Shown here: positions 8,336 to 17,160 of the stretch, piece after piece
How positions within the stretch are numbered: position 1 is the first letter of the stretch
How the letters are laid out: each line of letters starts with the position of its first letter
Assembly: GCF_005877885.1 (NCBI RefSeq)
Contig: NZ_VCHY01000016.1
Location: 62,001 to 126,000, forward strand
Length of the DNA stretch: 64,000 nt
Direction of reading: 5' to 3'
DNA from: Labilibacter sediminis
GTDB taxonomy: Bacteria > Bacteroidota > Bacteroidia > Bacteroidales > Marinilabiliaceae
Program-made: the position numbers and the translations under genes
Notes under the pieces: generated by a model
What the model saw: the letters and a program-made list of their open reading frames with translations, nothing else
Told to the model about the DNA's origin: nothing
Databases searched by the model: none

Positions 8336-9865
8336 TTAGTTTAGATGTTCACTTTTTTGATTAATGACCAGAAGTTCTTCCATTAAAGTACGATTATTGG
8401 ATAATCGAGGTACTTTATTTTGACCGCCAAGCTTATCATGTTTCTTTAGCCATTTAAAAAACAGGTTTTTTTGGGCAACTACAATCTGGGGAAATTCCAG
8501 TGTGATATTTTTATATCGCTTGGCCTCGTAATCTGAGTTAATGGCCTGTAGATGTTCATCCAGCTTTTCAGAAAAAAGAGATATGTCGTTGGGTTCTTTT
8601 TCAAACTCAATAATCCACTGGTGTTTACCTTTTTCTTCGGTACTCATGTACATCGGCGCTGCCGTGTATTCTTTAATAATAGCCCCGGTTTGTTCACAGG
8701 CATACTGAATGGCTTTGTCTGAATTGTCAACGATAAGCTCCTCACCAAATGCATTGATATAATGCTTTGTTCTTCCTGAGATAATGATTTTATACGGATA
8801 TTTAGATGTGAACTGAACAGTATCACCTATGGCATATCTCCAGAGTCCTCCGTTAGTTGAAATCACAACCGCATAATTGGTGTTAAGCTCAACCTGATCG
8901 ATAGTAAGTGCTTTGGGAAAATCTTTGTCCCATTCCTCCATGGGGATGAATTCGTAAAATATACCATAATCCAGCATTAAAAGCATTGAGCTTGAGTTTG
9001 GATCGTCTTGAATGGCAAAAAATCCTTCGGAAGCATTGTATGTTTCCATGTAATGCATCTTATCAGAAGGAATTATTTTTTTATACTGCTCGCGATAAGG
9101 ACCAAAATTAATTCCGCCATGAATAAATAATTCAAGGTTTGGCCATATGTCCAGAAGGTTATCGGTACCGGCAGTTTTTAAAATATGCTTAATTAAAACT
9201 AAAAACCATGAGGGAACACCGGTTAAAGAGGTTACGTTTTCATTGATGGTAGCCTCCGTCATTTTTACCAGTTTCTCTTCCCATTTATCCATAAGAGCAA
9301 TGGACTGATCAGGTGTTCTGATAAAGTTTACCCAGAAAGGTAAATTGCCAATAAGTATGGCTGATAAATCACCGTAAAAAGAGTCGCTGTTATACTGGTT
9401 TAATTGCTGACTACCTCCTAAAGTTAGTCCTTTGCCTGTAAACATTTCTGTTTCAGGATATAATTTATTGTAAATGGCCAGTACATCTTTACCTCCTCTA
9501 AAGTGGCAGTCTTCCAATGATTCTTTAGAAACAGGAATAAATTTGCTTTTAGAAGATGTAGTGCCTGATGATTTGGCAAACCATTTGATATCGCCCGGCC
9601 AAAGTACATTTTTTTCTCCATGTCGGATTTTATCAATCACTGTTTCCATTTGTTCATATTTTTGAACGGGAACTCTTTCCTGAAAATCTCTGATGGTTTT
9701 TATGGATGCAAAGTCGTAATATTTACCCAGTTGAGTGTCGCTGGCTTTTTTTACCAAATCAAAAAGTTGTTCTGATTGAACGTCTTCAGGGTTTTTCTTA
9801 AAGTGTTCAATTTGAGATAAACGCCTGATATTTACAAGAGATATTATTGAATTAAGAATTGGCAT
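8336..9865 (-). CDS. GH3-family acyl-adenylate/amide synthetase-like protein
   Basis: 509 residues, the usual length for bacterial GH3 proteins. Recognisable segments are WFAKSSGTTSSKSKFIPVS (nucleotide-binding loop of the adenylate-forming superfamily), YNASEGFFAIQDD (motif 2) and YAIGDTVQFTSKYPYKIIISGRTKHYINAFGEEL (motif 3, hinge to the C-terminal lid). Plant GH3 enzymes conjugate amino acids to jasmonate or auxin; the bacterial substrate is not established. In Bacteroidota the gene is very common as a single copy. It is divergent from cvpA, with a 200-base shared upstream region. Confidence 0.88.
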   Translation of the reverse strand: MPILNSIISLVNIRRLSQIEHFKKNPEDVQSEQLFDLVKKASDTQLGKYYDFASIKTIRDFQERVPVQKYEQMETVIDKIRHGEKNVLWPGDIKWFAKSSGTTSSKSKFIPVSKESLEDCHFRGGKDVLAIYNKLYPETEMFTGKGLTLGGSQQLNQYNSDSFYGDLSAILIGNLPFWVNFIRTPDQSIALMDKWEEKLVKMTEATINENVTSLTGVPSWFLVLIKHILKTAGTDNLLDIWPNLELFIHGGINFGPYREQYKKIIPSDKMHYMETYNASEGFFAIQDDPNSSSMLLMLDYGIFYEFIPMEEWDKDFPKALTIDQVELNTNYAVVISTNGGLWRYAIGDTVQFTSKYPYKIIISGRTKHYINAFGEELIVDNSDKAIQYACEQTGAIIKEYTAAPMYMSTEEKGKHQWIIEFEKEPNDISLFSEKLDEHLQAINSDYEAKRYKNITLEFPQIVVAQKNLFFKWLKKHDKLGGQNKVPRLSNNRTLMEELLVINQKSEHLN

Positions 9866-10065
9866 ATAGACAAAAATTTAGAGTTTAAATATAGCTAAAT
9901 TTCTTCAAGAACGATCTGCATAAACACAATCTATCCGCTTTTAGTATTCGTGAAAATAATTGCTATTTTAGCAAGCCAATAAAAGTAATTTGTTGATGTT
10001 AAGCCTTTTTTTGTGGTTTGATTTCGATGCTGTTTTTATTTGTAAGTTGTTAAACATATGTATAG

Positions 10066-10590
10066 ATGAATTATTTCGATATAGTTGTTGGTATAATCTT
10101 GATATTGGCCATTATTAAAGGATTTAAAAACGGATTAATTATTGAATTCGCATCGTTGGCCGCTCTGGTACTAGGTGTGATTGGATCCATTAAATTTTCA
10201 AGTTTTACCGAAGCCTGGTTAACTCAGTATTGGTCGAGCGAATATATTGGTATTGTTTCCTTCCTTGTTACTTTTGTGGGAATTGTTGTTGGCGTACACT
10301 TGATTGCCAAGGCTGTAGATAAACTGGTTAAGGCTATTGCTTTAGGAATGGTGAACAGAATATTAGGAGGCGTTTTTTCACTGGTAAAAGTGGGTTTTAT
10401 TCTAAGTATTTTAATTGCAGTATTTAGTTCTTTCGATCGTAGTTTTAAAATTATTCCGGATGAGACTAAAGAGAGTTCGATTTTGTACCAACCACTTTCA
10501 GAATTTGCACCAAGTGTTTTCCCATACCTTAATTTCGACGGAGAGTCTGCAAAGGATAAAGTAGAAAAAGCTATAGGTATTACTACTTAA
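10066..10590 (+). CDS. CvpA-family membrane protein
   Basis: 174 residues with four hydrophobic helices (about 5-25, 29-45, 62-85 and 100-122). The N-terminal DIVVGIILILAIIKGFKNGLIIEF is the conserved CvpA opening with its G-x-x-x-G helix packing. The C-terminal quarter is soluble and charged. CvpA proteins are inner-membrane proteins linked to colicin V export and envelope stress in Enterobacteria; their molecular role is unclear. It appears to be a single gene. Confidence 0.85.
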   Translation: MNYFDIVVGIILILAIIKGFKNGLIIEFASLAALVLGVIGSIKFSSFTEAWLTQYWSSEYIGIVSFLVTFVGIVVGVHLIAKAVDKLVKAIALGMVNRILGGVFSLVKVGFILSILIAVFSSFDRSFKIIPDETKESSILYQPLSEFAPSVFPYLNFDGESAKDKVEKAIGITT

Positions 10591-10782
10591 TGCCAATCAA
10601 GGGTTGAAATATACTCCGGTATTATGCCAACTGTTCTGTTTAACTTTGACCTTGTCTGGTGAGTCTAAAAACAAGGTTGTTTTATTGTAAAATCGCTTTT
10701 GTTTGAGTACGCGACGACAGGAGAGTGCGAGTTTAAGCGATTTAGATAAAAGAACTGTAGTTTTTATAGCGAAGCAGGCACA

Positions 10783-10875
10783 GTCTTGATTTTTTTTGCT
10801 TCCGTTTTTTGTATTAAGACAAAAAATGAAGTCAGGGTTTTAGGGATGAAATCCCTGATGTTATTGAAATTATAC
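10783..10875. repeat. Double-hairpin dispersed element, copy 1
   Basis: Hairpin 1 pairs 10799-10812 (CTTCCGTTTTTTGT) with 10819-10831 (ACAAAAAATGAAG). Hairpin 2 is AGGGAT-gaa-ATCCCT (10842-10856). Both hairpins, the leading GTCT...GA...TTTTTTG and the trailing TTATTGAA are shared with the element at 47731-47812, with changed but still paired stems. It may be a remnant mobile hairpin or a structured RNA. Confidence 0.7.
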
Positions 10876-10995
10876 AAGGGTTTGTAATGAATAACTCAAC
10901 CCTTGATTCACATACTTAAATAAATTCAGGATACTTGGGTTGAGTGATTTGACTGAGAACTAATGCTACAGAATTGATATGTATTCACTTTTATC

Positions 10996-11003
10996 TATCT
11001 TTG
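10996..11003 (+). promoter_or_regulatory. Probable tyrS -7 promoter box
   Basis: TATCTTTG matches the Bacteroidota -7 consensus and is followed by CACAC, a common context. It lies 46 bases before the tyrS ATG. The -33 match (ATTG near 10970) is weak. Confidence 0.5.
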
Positions 11004-11049
11004 CACACTATTAAAAAAATACGTATAAAAATATTTCAAATATATTACC

Positions 11050-12354
11050 ATGAATTTTGTTGAGGAACTGAAATGGCGTGGCATGATTCACGATATGATG
11101 CCGGGAACTGAAGAGCAATTACAAAAAGAGATGACAACTGCCTATGTGGGTATTGATCCTACTGCGGATTCTCTTCATATTGGACATTTGGTGTCGGTTA
11201 TGATGCTAAAGCATTTACAGGTTTCAGGACACAGACCAATTGTATTGGTTGGAGGAGCAACAGGAATGATTGGTGACCCTTCAGGAAAATCAGACGAGCG
11301 TAACCTTTTGGATGAAACGACACTTCGTCATAATCAGGAATGCTTAAAAAATCAGTTAAGTAAATTCTTAGATTTTACCAGTGGAGCCGACAATCAGGCC
11401 ATCATGGTGAATAACTACGATTGGATGAAGGAGTTTAGTTTCCTTGGTTTTATTCGTGATATTGGAAAGAACCTGACGGTTAATTATATGATGGCCAAAG
11501 ATTCTGTAAAAAAGAGAATTAGCGGTGAAGGTAATTCAGGACTTTCGTTTACCGAGTTTACTTACCAACTTGTGCAGGGAACGGATTTTTACCATTTGTA
11601 CAATGAGTTTAACTGTAAACTTCAAATGGGAGGATCTGATCAGTGGGGTAATATTACTACAGGAACTGAGCTTATCCGCCGAATGGCTAAGGAAGGAGAA
11701 GAGGCAAAAGCATATGCTATGACTTGTCCCTTAATTACAAAGGCAGATGGTGGAAAATTCGGAAAAACAGAATCAGGAAATATTTGGTTAGATCCTAAAA
11801 GAACAAGTCCTTATAAGTTTTACCAGTTTTGGTTAAATACTTCAGATGCTGACGCAGAAAAATATATTAAAATATTTACGTTGCTTTCGAAGCAAGAGGT
11901 TGAGGATTTAGTGAAACTACATGCAGAAGCACCTCACGCAAGAGCTTTACAAAAACGATTAGCAGAAGAGGTTACTGTCATGATTCATGGTAAAGAGGCT
12001 TATGAGGCTTCTGTGGAAGCCAGTCAAATACTTTTTGGCAAAGCTACCATGGATGCGTTGAAAAAAATAGATGAAGAAACTTTCCTTTCGGTTTTTGAAG
12101 GAGTACCTACTTTTAATATCTCGATAGCAGAATTGGAAGAGGGCATTGATGTATTGGAACTATTGGCTGTAAAAACACAAATATTCCCATCAAAAGGAGA
12201 AGCCCGTAAAACCATTAAAGGTGGTGGTGTAAGCTTAAATAAAGAAAAAATAACCGCGCAGGATTTATCCGTAACTAAGGATAGCTTGTTAAACGGTAAG
12301 TATCTTTTGTTTCAAAAAGGAAAGAAAAACTATTTCGTTGTTATTGCAGAGTAA
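11050..12354 (+). CDS. tyrS: Tyrosyl-tRNA synthetase
   Basis: 434 residues. It is a class I aminoacyl-tRNA synthetase that attaches tyrosine to tRNA-Tyr. The HIGH motif is at 43-46 (LHIGHL). The tyrosine-binding region has [12 protein letters not shown] and [11 protein letters not shown]. The KMSKS loop reads KFGKT, the usual bacterial TyrRS variant. The last 80 residues form an S4-type RNA-binding domain ([20 protein letters not shown]). It is a single gene with its own promoter and a strong terminator. Confidence 0.97.
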   Translation: MNFVEELKWRGMIHDMMPGTEEQLQKEMTTAYVGIDPTADSLHIGHLVSVMMLKHLQVSGHRPIVLVGGATGMIGDPSGKSDERNLLDETTLRHNQECLKNQLSKFLDFTSGADNQAIMVNNYDWMKEFSFLGFIRDIGKNLTVNYMMAKDSVKKRISGEGNSGLSFTEFTYQLVQGTDFYHLYNEFNCKLQMGGSDQWGNITTGTELIRRMAKEGEEAKAYAMTCPLITKADGGKFGKTESGNIWLDPKRTSPYKFYQFWLNTSDADAEKYIKIFTLLSKQEVEDLVKLHAEAPHARALQKRLAEEVTVMIHGKEAYEASVEASQILFGKATMDALKKIDEETFLSVFEGVPTFNISIAELEEGIDVLELLAVKTQIFPSKGEARKTIKGGGVSLNKEKITAQDLSVTKDSLLNGKYLLFQKGKKNYFVVIAE

Positions 12355-12376
12355 GTACCATCAACTTAAAAGACAT

Positions 12377-12415
12377 AAGCCTTCTTTGAATATATTTTCA
12401 GAGAAGGCTTTTTTG
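12377..12415 (+). terminator. Intrinsic terminator after tyrS
   Basis: AAGCCTTCT (12377-12385) pairs with AGAAGGCTT (12402-12410), followed by TTTT. Confidence 0.85.
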
Positions 12416-12496
12416 TTTAAGTGGTTTGTAATGAATAGACTGAGAGTTAGCGGTGAGGATTTTAATTTATCAAAAAATAAATTTGGACATAAAAAA

Positions 12497-12528
12497 TTTG
12501 GCTGATATAATTTCAAAATATATATTTG
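12497..12528 (+). promoter_or_regulatory. Promoter of the beta-barrel gene at 12562
   Basis: TTTG (12497-12500), a 20-base spacer and TATATTTG (12521-12528) match the Bacteroidota consensus. The transcript would start shortly before the ATG at 12562, which argues against the upstream TTG at 12526 as a start. Confidence 0.75.
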
Positions 12529-12561
12529 CCATCACCAAAAATTAAACTAAACCATATCCTT

Positions 12562-13125
12562 ATGATCAGATTTATTTCTACATTAATTGTTACATTTCTT
12601 GTTTCAATTTCTGCACAGGCCCAGGTAGAGATGGGTAAAATTCATTTATCAGGTTCTTCAGATCTTACTTTTAGCTCTCAAAAAATGTCAATGCAAATTG
12701 ATGGCGAAACAGTAGGAGATGAGGTAAGTAATTCAAATTTTAATTTTAATCCCTCCTTAGGTTACTTTTTTGCAGATGGATTTGCTATGGGCTTATCTGT
12801 AAGTTATGAATCTTCAACTCTTGAAGATGTAAATACCACAACTTTTTTGGCAGGACCATACGCCATGGTTTATATTGGACAAGCTAATGTTAAACCTTTC
12901 TTAAGGGCTGATGTACTGTTTGGAAATAGCAAAGAAGATGACTTTGATGCTAAAGCATTTGGATGGGATTTAGGAGGTGGAGTGGCTGCCTTCATAAATA
13001 ATACAGTTGCATTTGAATTTGGCTTGGCTTATGTTTATGGAGACATTAGTAATCCGGACGATTCTGATCAAAAAATAGTTTCTAAAGGCGTTGGTGTAAA
13101 TGCCGGTCTTTCACTTTTCTTTTAA
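12562..13125 (+). CDS. Small outer-membrane beta-barrel protein
   Basis: 187 residues from the ATG at 12562. The signal peptide is MIRFISTLIVTFLVSISAQA. The mature part has about eight amphipathic strands (FNFNPSLGYFFADGFAMGLSVSYE, FLAGPYAMVYIGQANVKPFLRADVLFG, AVAFEFGLAYVYG) and ends in a C-terminal Phe-Phe (AGLSLFF), which fits BAM recognition. This is the OmpX/OMP_b-brl class. Its role is unknown. The gene lies just before another small barrel gene, but that one appears to have its own upstream region. Confidence 0.75.
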   Translation: MIRFISTLIVTFLVSISAQAQVEMGKIHLSGSSDLTFSSQKMSMQIDGETVGDEVSNSNFNFNPSLGYFFADGFAMGLSVSYESSTLEDVNTTTFLAGPYAMVYIGQANVKPFLRADVLFGNSKEDDFDAKAFGWDLGGGVAAFINNTVAFEFGLAYVYGDISNPDDSDQKIVSKGVGVNAGLSLFF

Positions 13126-13268
13126 AGAGATTGTCTTTATGTCATTCACTTGAATTTATTTAGAATACTTGATTAACAGAAAGTTAATACGGAAGTTACA
13201 TCGATGAAATAAGTCATGTATACTTTCACACATCAAATATTTAATTAAACATCTAAACAAAAATTAAA

Positions 13269-13859
13269 ATGAAAAAATTATTGGTTTTAGTAGCTCTTGT
13301 GGCTATGGTTTCAACAGCTTCTTTTGCTCAGGTTCAATTTGGTGCTAAGGCAGGTTTAAACATTGCAAAAGGATCTGGAGATCTTTATGAAGGTACTGAT
13401 TCTCGTATGGGATTAGTTATTGGTGCTTTTGCAAAATTTAATGTTTCTGAAAAATTAGATTTTCAACCGGAATTATTGTATTCTCAGCAAGGGTCTAAAG
13501 AAACAGTTGATTTTGAGGGTTTGGAAATCGATGGAACTGCTAAACTTGATTACTTAAATATTCCGTTAATGTTTAAGTATAATGTAGCAAACGGATTAAA
13601 TATTCAAGCTGGTCCACAAGTAGGATTTTTAATGTCAGCTAAATATAAGATGGAGTTTGAAGGAGAGTCAGAAACAGAGGATATGAAAGAGTTTTTAAAA
13701 GGTATAGATTTTGGTCTTAATTTTGGTCTTGGATATGATTTCGAATCAGGACTTGCAATTGATGCTCGTTATAATCTAGGGATGTCAAATATAAGTGACA
13801 TGGATGATGTAGATGGTAAAAACGGAGTATTGCAGTTTACTGTTGGATATGCATTCTAA
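13269..13859 (+). CDS. PorT-like outer-membrane beta-barrel protein
   Basis: 196 residues. A textbook signal peptide (MKKLLVLVALVAMVSTASFA) is followed by VQFGAKAGLNIAKGSG, the opening of the outer-membrane protein beta-barrel (PorT-like) family: F-G-x-K-x-G-x-N. Later strands include LDFQPELLYSQQGSK, YLNIPLMFKYNVANGLNIQAGPQVGFLMSAKYK and GIDFGLNFGLGYDF, and the C-terminus is FTVGYAF. Such proteins are abundant in Bacteroidota; most have no assigned function. It ends in a clear terminator. Confidence 0.82.
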   Translation: MKKLLVLVALVAMVSTASFAQVQFGAKAGLNIAKGSGDLYEGTDSRMGLVIGAFAKFNVSEKLDFQPELLYSQQGSKETVDFEGLEIDGTAKLDYLNIPLMFKYNVANGLNIQAGPQVGFLMSAKYKMEFEGESETEDMKEFLKGIDFGLNFGLGYDFESGLAIDARYNLGMSNISDMDDVDGKNGVLQFTVGYAF

Positions 13860-13881
13860 GATTATAGAAATCGTTTAAATA

Positions 13882-13907
13882 AAACCGGCCATTGCGCCGG
13901 TTTTTTT
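13882..13907 (+). terminator. Intrinsic terminator
   Basis: ACCGGC (13884-13889), loop CATTGC, GCCGGT (13896-13901), then a seven-T run. Confidence 0.9.
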
Positions 13908-13949
13908 ATGCCCGATATTTTGTGTTATTTTGGATGTAAATTAAATGAG

Positions 13950-14453
13950 ATGAGAGTTATTCTTTTACTGCTATTACTTACGGGGAGTGTAGCTGCAAAG
14001 GCACAAAAGCAAGGCATTATTTTTTATAACGATAGCATTAAAAAAGCTGTTCAGGTGCGTACGGGTGGTATATTAATGGTCCAATACTCCGGTTATTTAA
14101 AGCAGCAGGAATTAACTACGAATTATCTTCTTGAGTTAAACGACAGTACGCTTACTTTAGGTAAGCCCCGTATGTTCAATCATCCGGTCAACGTACGAAG
14201 GATTAAAATTAAAGATGTTACTGGTTTTAGGAAGGTGAGTGCAGGAACTCAGCTGTTAAAGTTTGCCTTAACTGTGGGTGCAACATTGGGCACTTATTAT
14301 GCCATCAGTGAAAACGATAATTTAAACTCTACCGAGCAATTACTGTATTCAACAGCTGCAGGATTGACAACCAGTTTTACGCTAAAACTTGCTTTCCCAT
14401 CGCGCAAAGCAAAGTATAAAATAAAGGATGGTTGGCGTATAATGGTCAGGTAG
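13950..14453 (+). CDS. Secreted or periplasmic protein of unknown function
   Basis: 167 residues from the ATG at 13950, which places a signal peptide (MRVILLLLLLTGSVAAKA) at the N-terminus; the in-frame ATG at 13908 overlaps the preceding terminator and is unlikely. A beta-rich middle (LLELNDSTLTLGKP, VRRIKIKDVTGFRKV) resembles the short domain found in many Bacteroidota secreted proteins. A hydrophobic stretch at about 105-140 (LLKFALTVGATLGTYYAIS and STAAGLTTSFTLKLAF) could be a membrane hairpin. I do not recognise a named family. It converges with the carbamoyltransferase gene. Confidence 0.6.
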   Translation: MRVILLLLLLTGSVAAKAQKQGIIFYNDSIKKAVQVRTGGILMVQYSGYLKQQELTTNYLLELNDSTLTLGKPRMFNHPVNVRRIKIKDVTGFRKVSAGTQLLKFALTVGATLGTYYAISENDNLNSTEQLLYSTAAGLTTSFTLKLAFPSRKAKYKIKDGWRIMVR

Positions 14454-14472
14454 TATGCTTTGTTTATAAGAA

Positions 14473-16131
14473 CTATTGATCCGCTAAAGATTTGTATTCT
14501 CCATTAATGACAACTCCGTCCAGATTCATGTTTTTTGCAGAAAGAATCGCATTTTCAGCAGAGTGCACAATGGGTTCGCCTCTTTTATTAAAAGATGTGT
14601 TGATAAGCGCTTTAATGCCGTAATTATTGTTTAAGTAGCTTAATAAGGCAAACATAAACGGATTCTGGTTTTCATTCTGAATCGTTTGTATTCTGGCTGT
14701 GCCATCAATATGTACTACGCCTTCAATTTCAGCTTGTTTGTCAGGGGTAATGTCGTAATCAAGAAGCATATATTTACCCAAATGATGCAGATCTTGCTTT
14801 TGAGTAAAATATTCCGTGTTTTTTTCCAGCATAATAGGAGCTACTGGACGATACCATTCTCGTCCTTTATGGTACATGCTCACCTTTAGGGCTAATTCTT
14901 TGCTGTCGGCCCGGGCAATAATACTTCTGTTTCCCAATGCTCTTGGGCCAATTTCAGCATCACCATTGCAAATGCCTATTACTTTACTTTCTGCAATTTG
15001 TTGGGCAATTGTAGGGATAGCTTTTAAATCAATTTCCGATATCGCATTTAGCTGCCAGTTGTTTAAATAAGGTGAGTGTATTTTATTTTTACCATGTTTT
15101 TGCCATTCAATAAAAGCAGCAGCCCCCAGAGATAAGCCACTGTCTTCAGGGCAAGGAGGGATAAAGATATCTTTAAAAAGGGCGGAGTCGAGAATAGCTT
15201 TATTGGCCACAATATTTAATGCTGAACCTCCGGTGTAATATAAATAATCAGTTTGTGTTTTATTTTTAAGCTGTTCAAGTTCATGTAAAAAATCACGAAT
15301 AAATATCTCCTGAAGTGTGGCCACTATATCCTGAAGGAAGGGATCTTCGGTGCTAAGTTTTGCTTTTTTCCATCCAAACTTTTCTCTTGCTTTTTGATAA
15401 AATGTACCTTTTTTGCCCCAACAATCTTTAAAATAATCATTTGATTTTAGCCAGCTTTCCATTTGGGTTGAGTAACTTCCATATGAAGCCAATCCCATCA
15501 TTTTACCGGGTACCGAGTTTTGTTGGTTGTATTTGGCTCCAATAATACCAAATACAAGGGCATTCGCATTAAAGAAAGAAGACAGGTATTTTAGTTTCCA
15601 ATGAAAATCTAAATTACTTAGCTTTCCGTTTTTATATTGCCATGCAGAGAAATTTGACAGACTACCACCGCCATCGAAATGTATCAGTAAACTATTTTCA
15701 TTGAAAGAACCATAAAAAGGCAGGCAGCTTCCAACGTGGGCAAGTTCATGGTTTATGGTATATGCTTCTCTCTCATGATCCAACCACCAACACCGTCCTT
15801 TCTCAGGTTTGGGGTGTAATGTATTATTTAGAGGTCCTTCAAATCTTATTTTTCCACATGATGATATAACAGACCGACCCACAACGTTATCCGGAAATAC
15901 CAAATCAAAATCATCCGGGGCAAGCAGTTTTTCATCTTTTAAAACCTTGTAAAGAGATTGCTGTAATTTATTGTCATGCTTGTTTCGGCTGAGCCTTTCG
16001 AAGGTTAGGTGTTTAATAACCTTGCCATGGTGCATTAAGGTAATGGCGTGATCATGTACAAAGTAAGGGGTGCTACTATCTGCTCTATCCTGAATGGCAT
16101 ATATAGCCAAAGTAGGTTTATTGGCATTCAT
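14473..16131 (-). CDS. Carbamoyltransferase (NodU/CmcH/TobZ family)
   Basis: 552 residues from the ATG at 16131, the usual family length; earlier in-frame codons would overlap the upstream gene. The N-terminal half has the ASKHA-like fold with metal-binding INHELAHVGS and the phosphate loop LLIHFDGGGSLSNF. The C-terminal part has the hallmark IGPRALGNRSIIARADS followed by GREWYRPVAPIML, and LINTSFNKRGEPIVHS. These enzymes move a carbamoyl group from carbamoyl phosphate through carbamoyl-AMP to a hydroxyl of a sugar or natural product. The acceptor is not evident: no sugar or antibiotic genes lie alongside. It starts one base after the stop of the DUF6427 gene, so the two are probably co-translated. 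Confidence 0.9.
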   Translation of the reverse strand: MNANKPTLAIYAIQDRADSSTPYFVHDHAITLMHHGKVIKHLTFERLSRNKHDNKLQQSLYKVLKDEKLLAPDDFDLVFPDNVVGRSVISSCGKIRFEGPLNNTLHPKPEKGRCWWLDHEREAYTINHELAHVGSCLPFYGSFNENSLLIHFDGGGSLSNFSAWQYKNGKLSNLDFHWKLKYLSSFFNANALVFGIIGAKYNQQNSVPGKMMGLASYGSYSTQMESWLKSNDYFKDCWGKKGTFYQKAREKFGWKKAKLSTEDPFLQDIVATLQEIFIRDFLHELEQLKNKTQTDYLYYTGGSALNIVANKAILDSALFKDIFIPPCPEDSGLSLGAAAFIEWQKHGKNKIHSPYLNNWQLNAISEIDLKAIPTIAQQIAESKVIGICNGDAEIGPRALGNRSIIARADSKELALKVSMYHKGREWYRPVAPIMLEKNTEYFTQKQDLHHLGKYMLLDYDITPDKQAEIEGVVHIDGTARIQTIQNENQNPFMFALLSYLNNNYGIKALINTSFNKRGEPIVHSAENAILSAKNMNLDGVVINGEYKSLADQ

Positions 16132-16132
16132 T

Positions 16133-17107
16133 TTATAAAAATATTTGACCCGATATGGCAATGGCAAATAACAATACGACAAAGATATTTTGCCATACCC
16201 ATGAGCGAATATGATCAATCAGGTGAGAGATAATGATGGCATATGGAAATGCTAATATTGGGAAATAATCCATGTTGATGCCAGTAACAAGCATCACTAG
16301 TGATATGTATATTCCGCAAAAAACAAATATTTGGTATTGTTTTCGGGTGAATATCTTTTTTGTGCCATATGCATTAATCACAGAAAATAGTGCGATTAAA
16401 AAAATGAATGCTATGCTTATTAAATAAGCAATTTCCGGTGTTTGAAGCCTGGTAAAGTGAGCTATCTTTTCAACAGAGAAAGACAGATGTTGTATAAATT
16501 CATCAGTATGTCCTATGGTAAAATAATATCCAAAGGTAAGTAGCCAGGGCAGTATGATTCCGATGGAGGTGGCTAAAAACGAACGAAATGTAACGACGCG
16601 AAGTGCGAGCATTAGGAAAATAAGCAAAGGAATAAACAACAATGCCTTATAAAAGAATAGGCTTGATAGCGATAACCAAAAGGCTGCCAAAAAACATTCC
16701 TTCATTGGTTTTCTTTTGTGGTGCGCTATAAAAAGGTATTCCAGGCTAATAACCATTAATATAGTTGCAATCCATAATGGGCTAAAGCTATGAGCTGCAG
16801 GAGTACCACCAACCAGAAGAACATAAGTTAGTCCGGGTAAAGCTGACTGCTTACTTAGCAGACCATATTTTGAATTAAAGCGCGTAACATTTAGTGCTAT
16901 GATAATGGCGCAAACAATACTAAAGGAATAAGCTAACCAACTTTTACCATTTGCAAATGAAAAAAGATGCCACAATGGCATTGCATCTTCATTTATGGTA
17001 ATGCCTGCAGAGCCTTCAAGGATAGGCTTAACCCAAAATAGTATAATAAGAAGGAGCATAAATGCATATGCTCCTATCTTATTGCTGTGTATAAGCTTCA
17101 ATATCAT
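16133..17107 (-). CDS. DUF6427-like polytopic membrane protein
   Basis: 324 residues with about eight to nine hydrophobic helices spread along the length (from AYAFMLLLIILFW near residue 13 to IFVVLLFAIAISGQIFL at the end). Features such as an early P-I-L-E-G, a central FYKALLFIPLLIFLMLALRVVTFRSFLATSIGIILPW and GYYFTIG are as I recall for the DUF6427 family of Bacteroidota. The function is unknown; a role in envelope biosynthesis has been guessed from similarity to glycosyltransferase-C-like membrane proteins, but nothing here proves it. It is tightly coupled to the carbamoyltransferase gene (one base apart) and follows purD by 53 bases. Confidence 0.72.
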   Translation of the reverse strand: MILKLIHSNKIGAYAFMLLLIILFWVKPILEGSAGITINEDAMPLWHLFSFANGKSWLAYSFSIVCAIIIALNVTRFNSKYGLLSKQSALPGLTYVLLVGGTPAAHSFSPLWIATILMVISLEYLFIAHHKRKPMKECFLAAFWLSLSSLFFYKALLFIPLLIFLMLALRVVTFRSFLATSIGIILPWLLTFGYYFTIGHTDEFIQHLSFSVEKIAHFTRLQTPEIAYLISIAFIFLIALFSVINAYGTKKIFTRKQYQIFVFCGIYISLVMLVTGINMDYFPILAFPYAIIISHLIDHIRSWVWQNIFVVLLFAIAISGQIFL

Positions 17108-17160
17108 TATAGCTTTTTTAAAAAAGACTGTCTTTTGTAAAAAGAACTTTGTATTCAGAA

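Larger units (their letters stand above)
10591..11049. other. Intergenic region with a structured repeat and the tyrS promoter
   Basis: No coding frame is seen. The region contains a 9-bp inverted repeat (AAATCGCTT at 10690-10698 with AAGCGATTT at 10735-10743), the double-hairpin element at 10783-10875 and the tyrS -7 box. The rest is unremarkable. Confidence 0.6.

Noticed and set aside
16132-16218. Longer N-terminus for the carbamoyltransferase
   Set aside because: It would overlap the DUF6427 gene by 86 bases and encode an atypical hydrophobic leader; the ATG at 16131 fits the family start.
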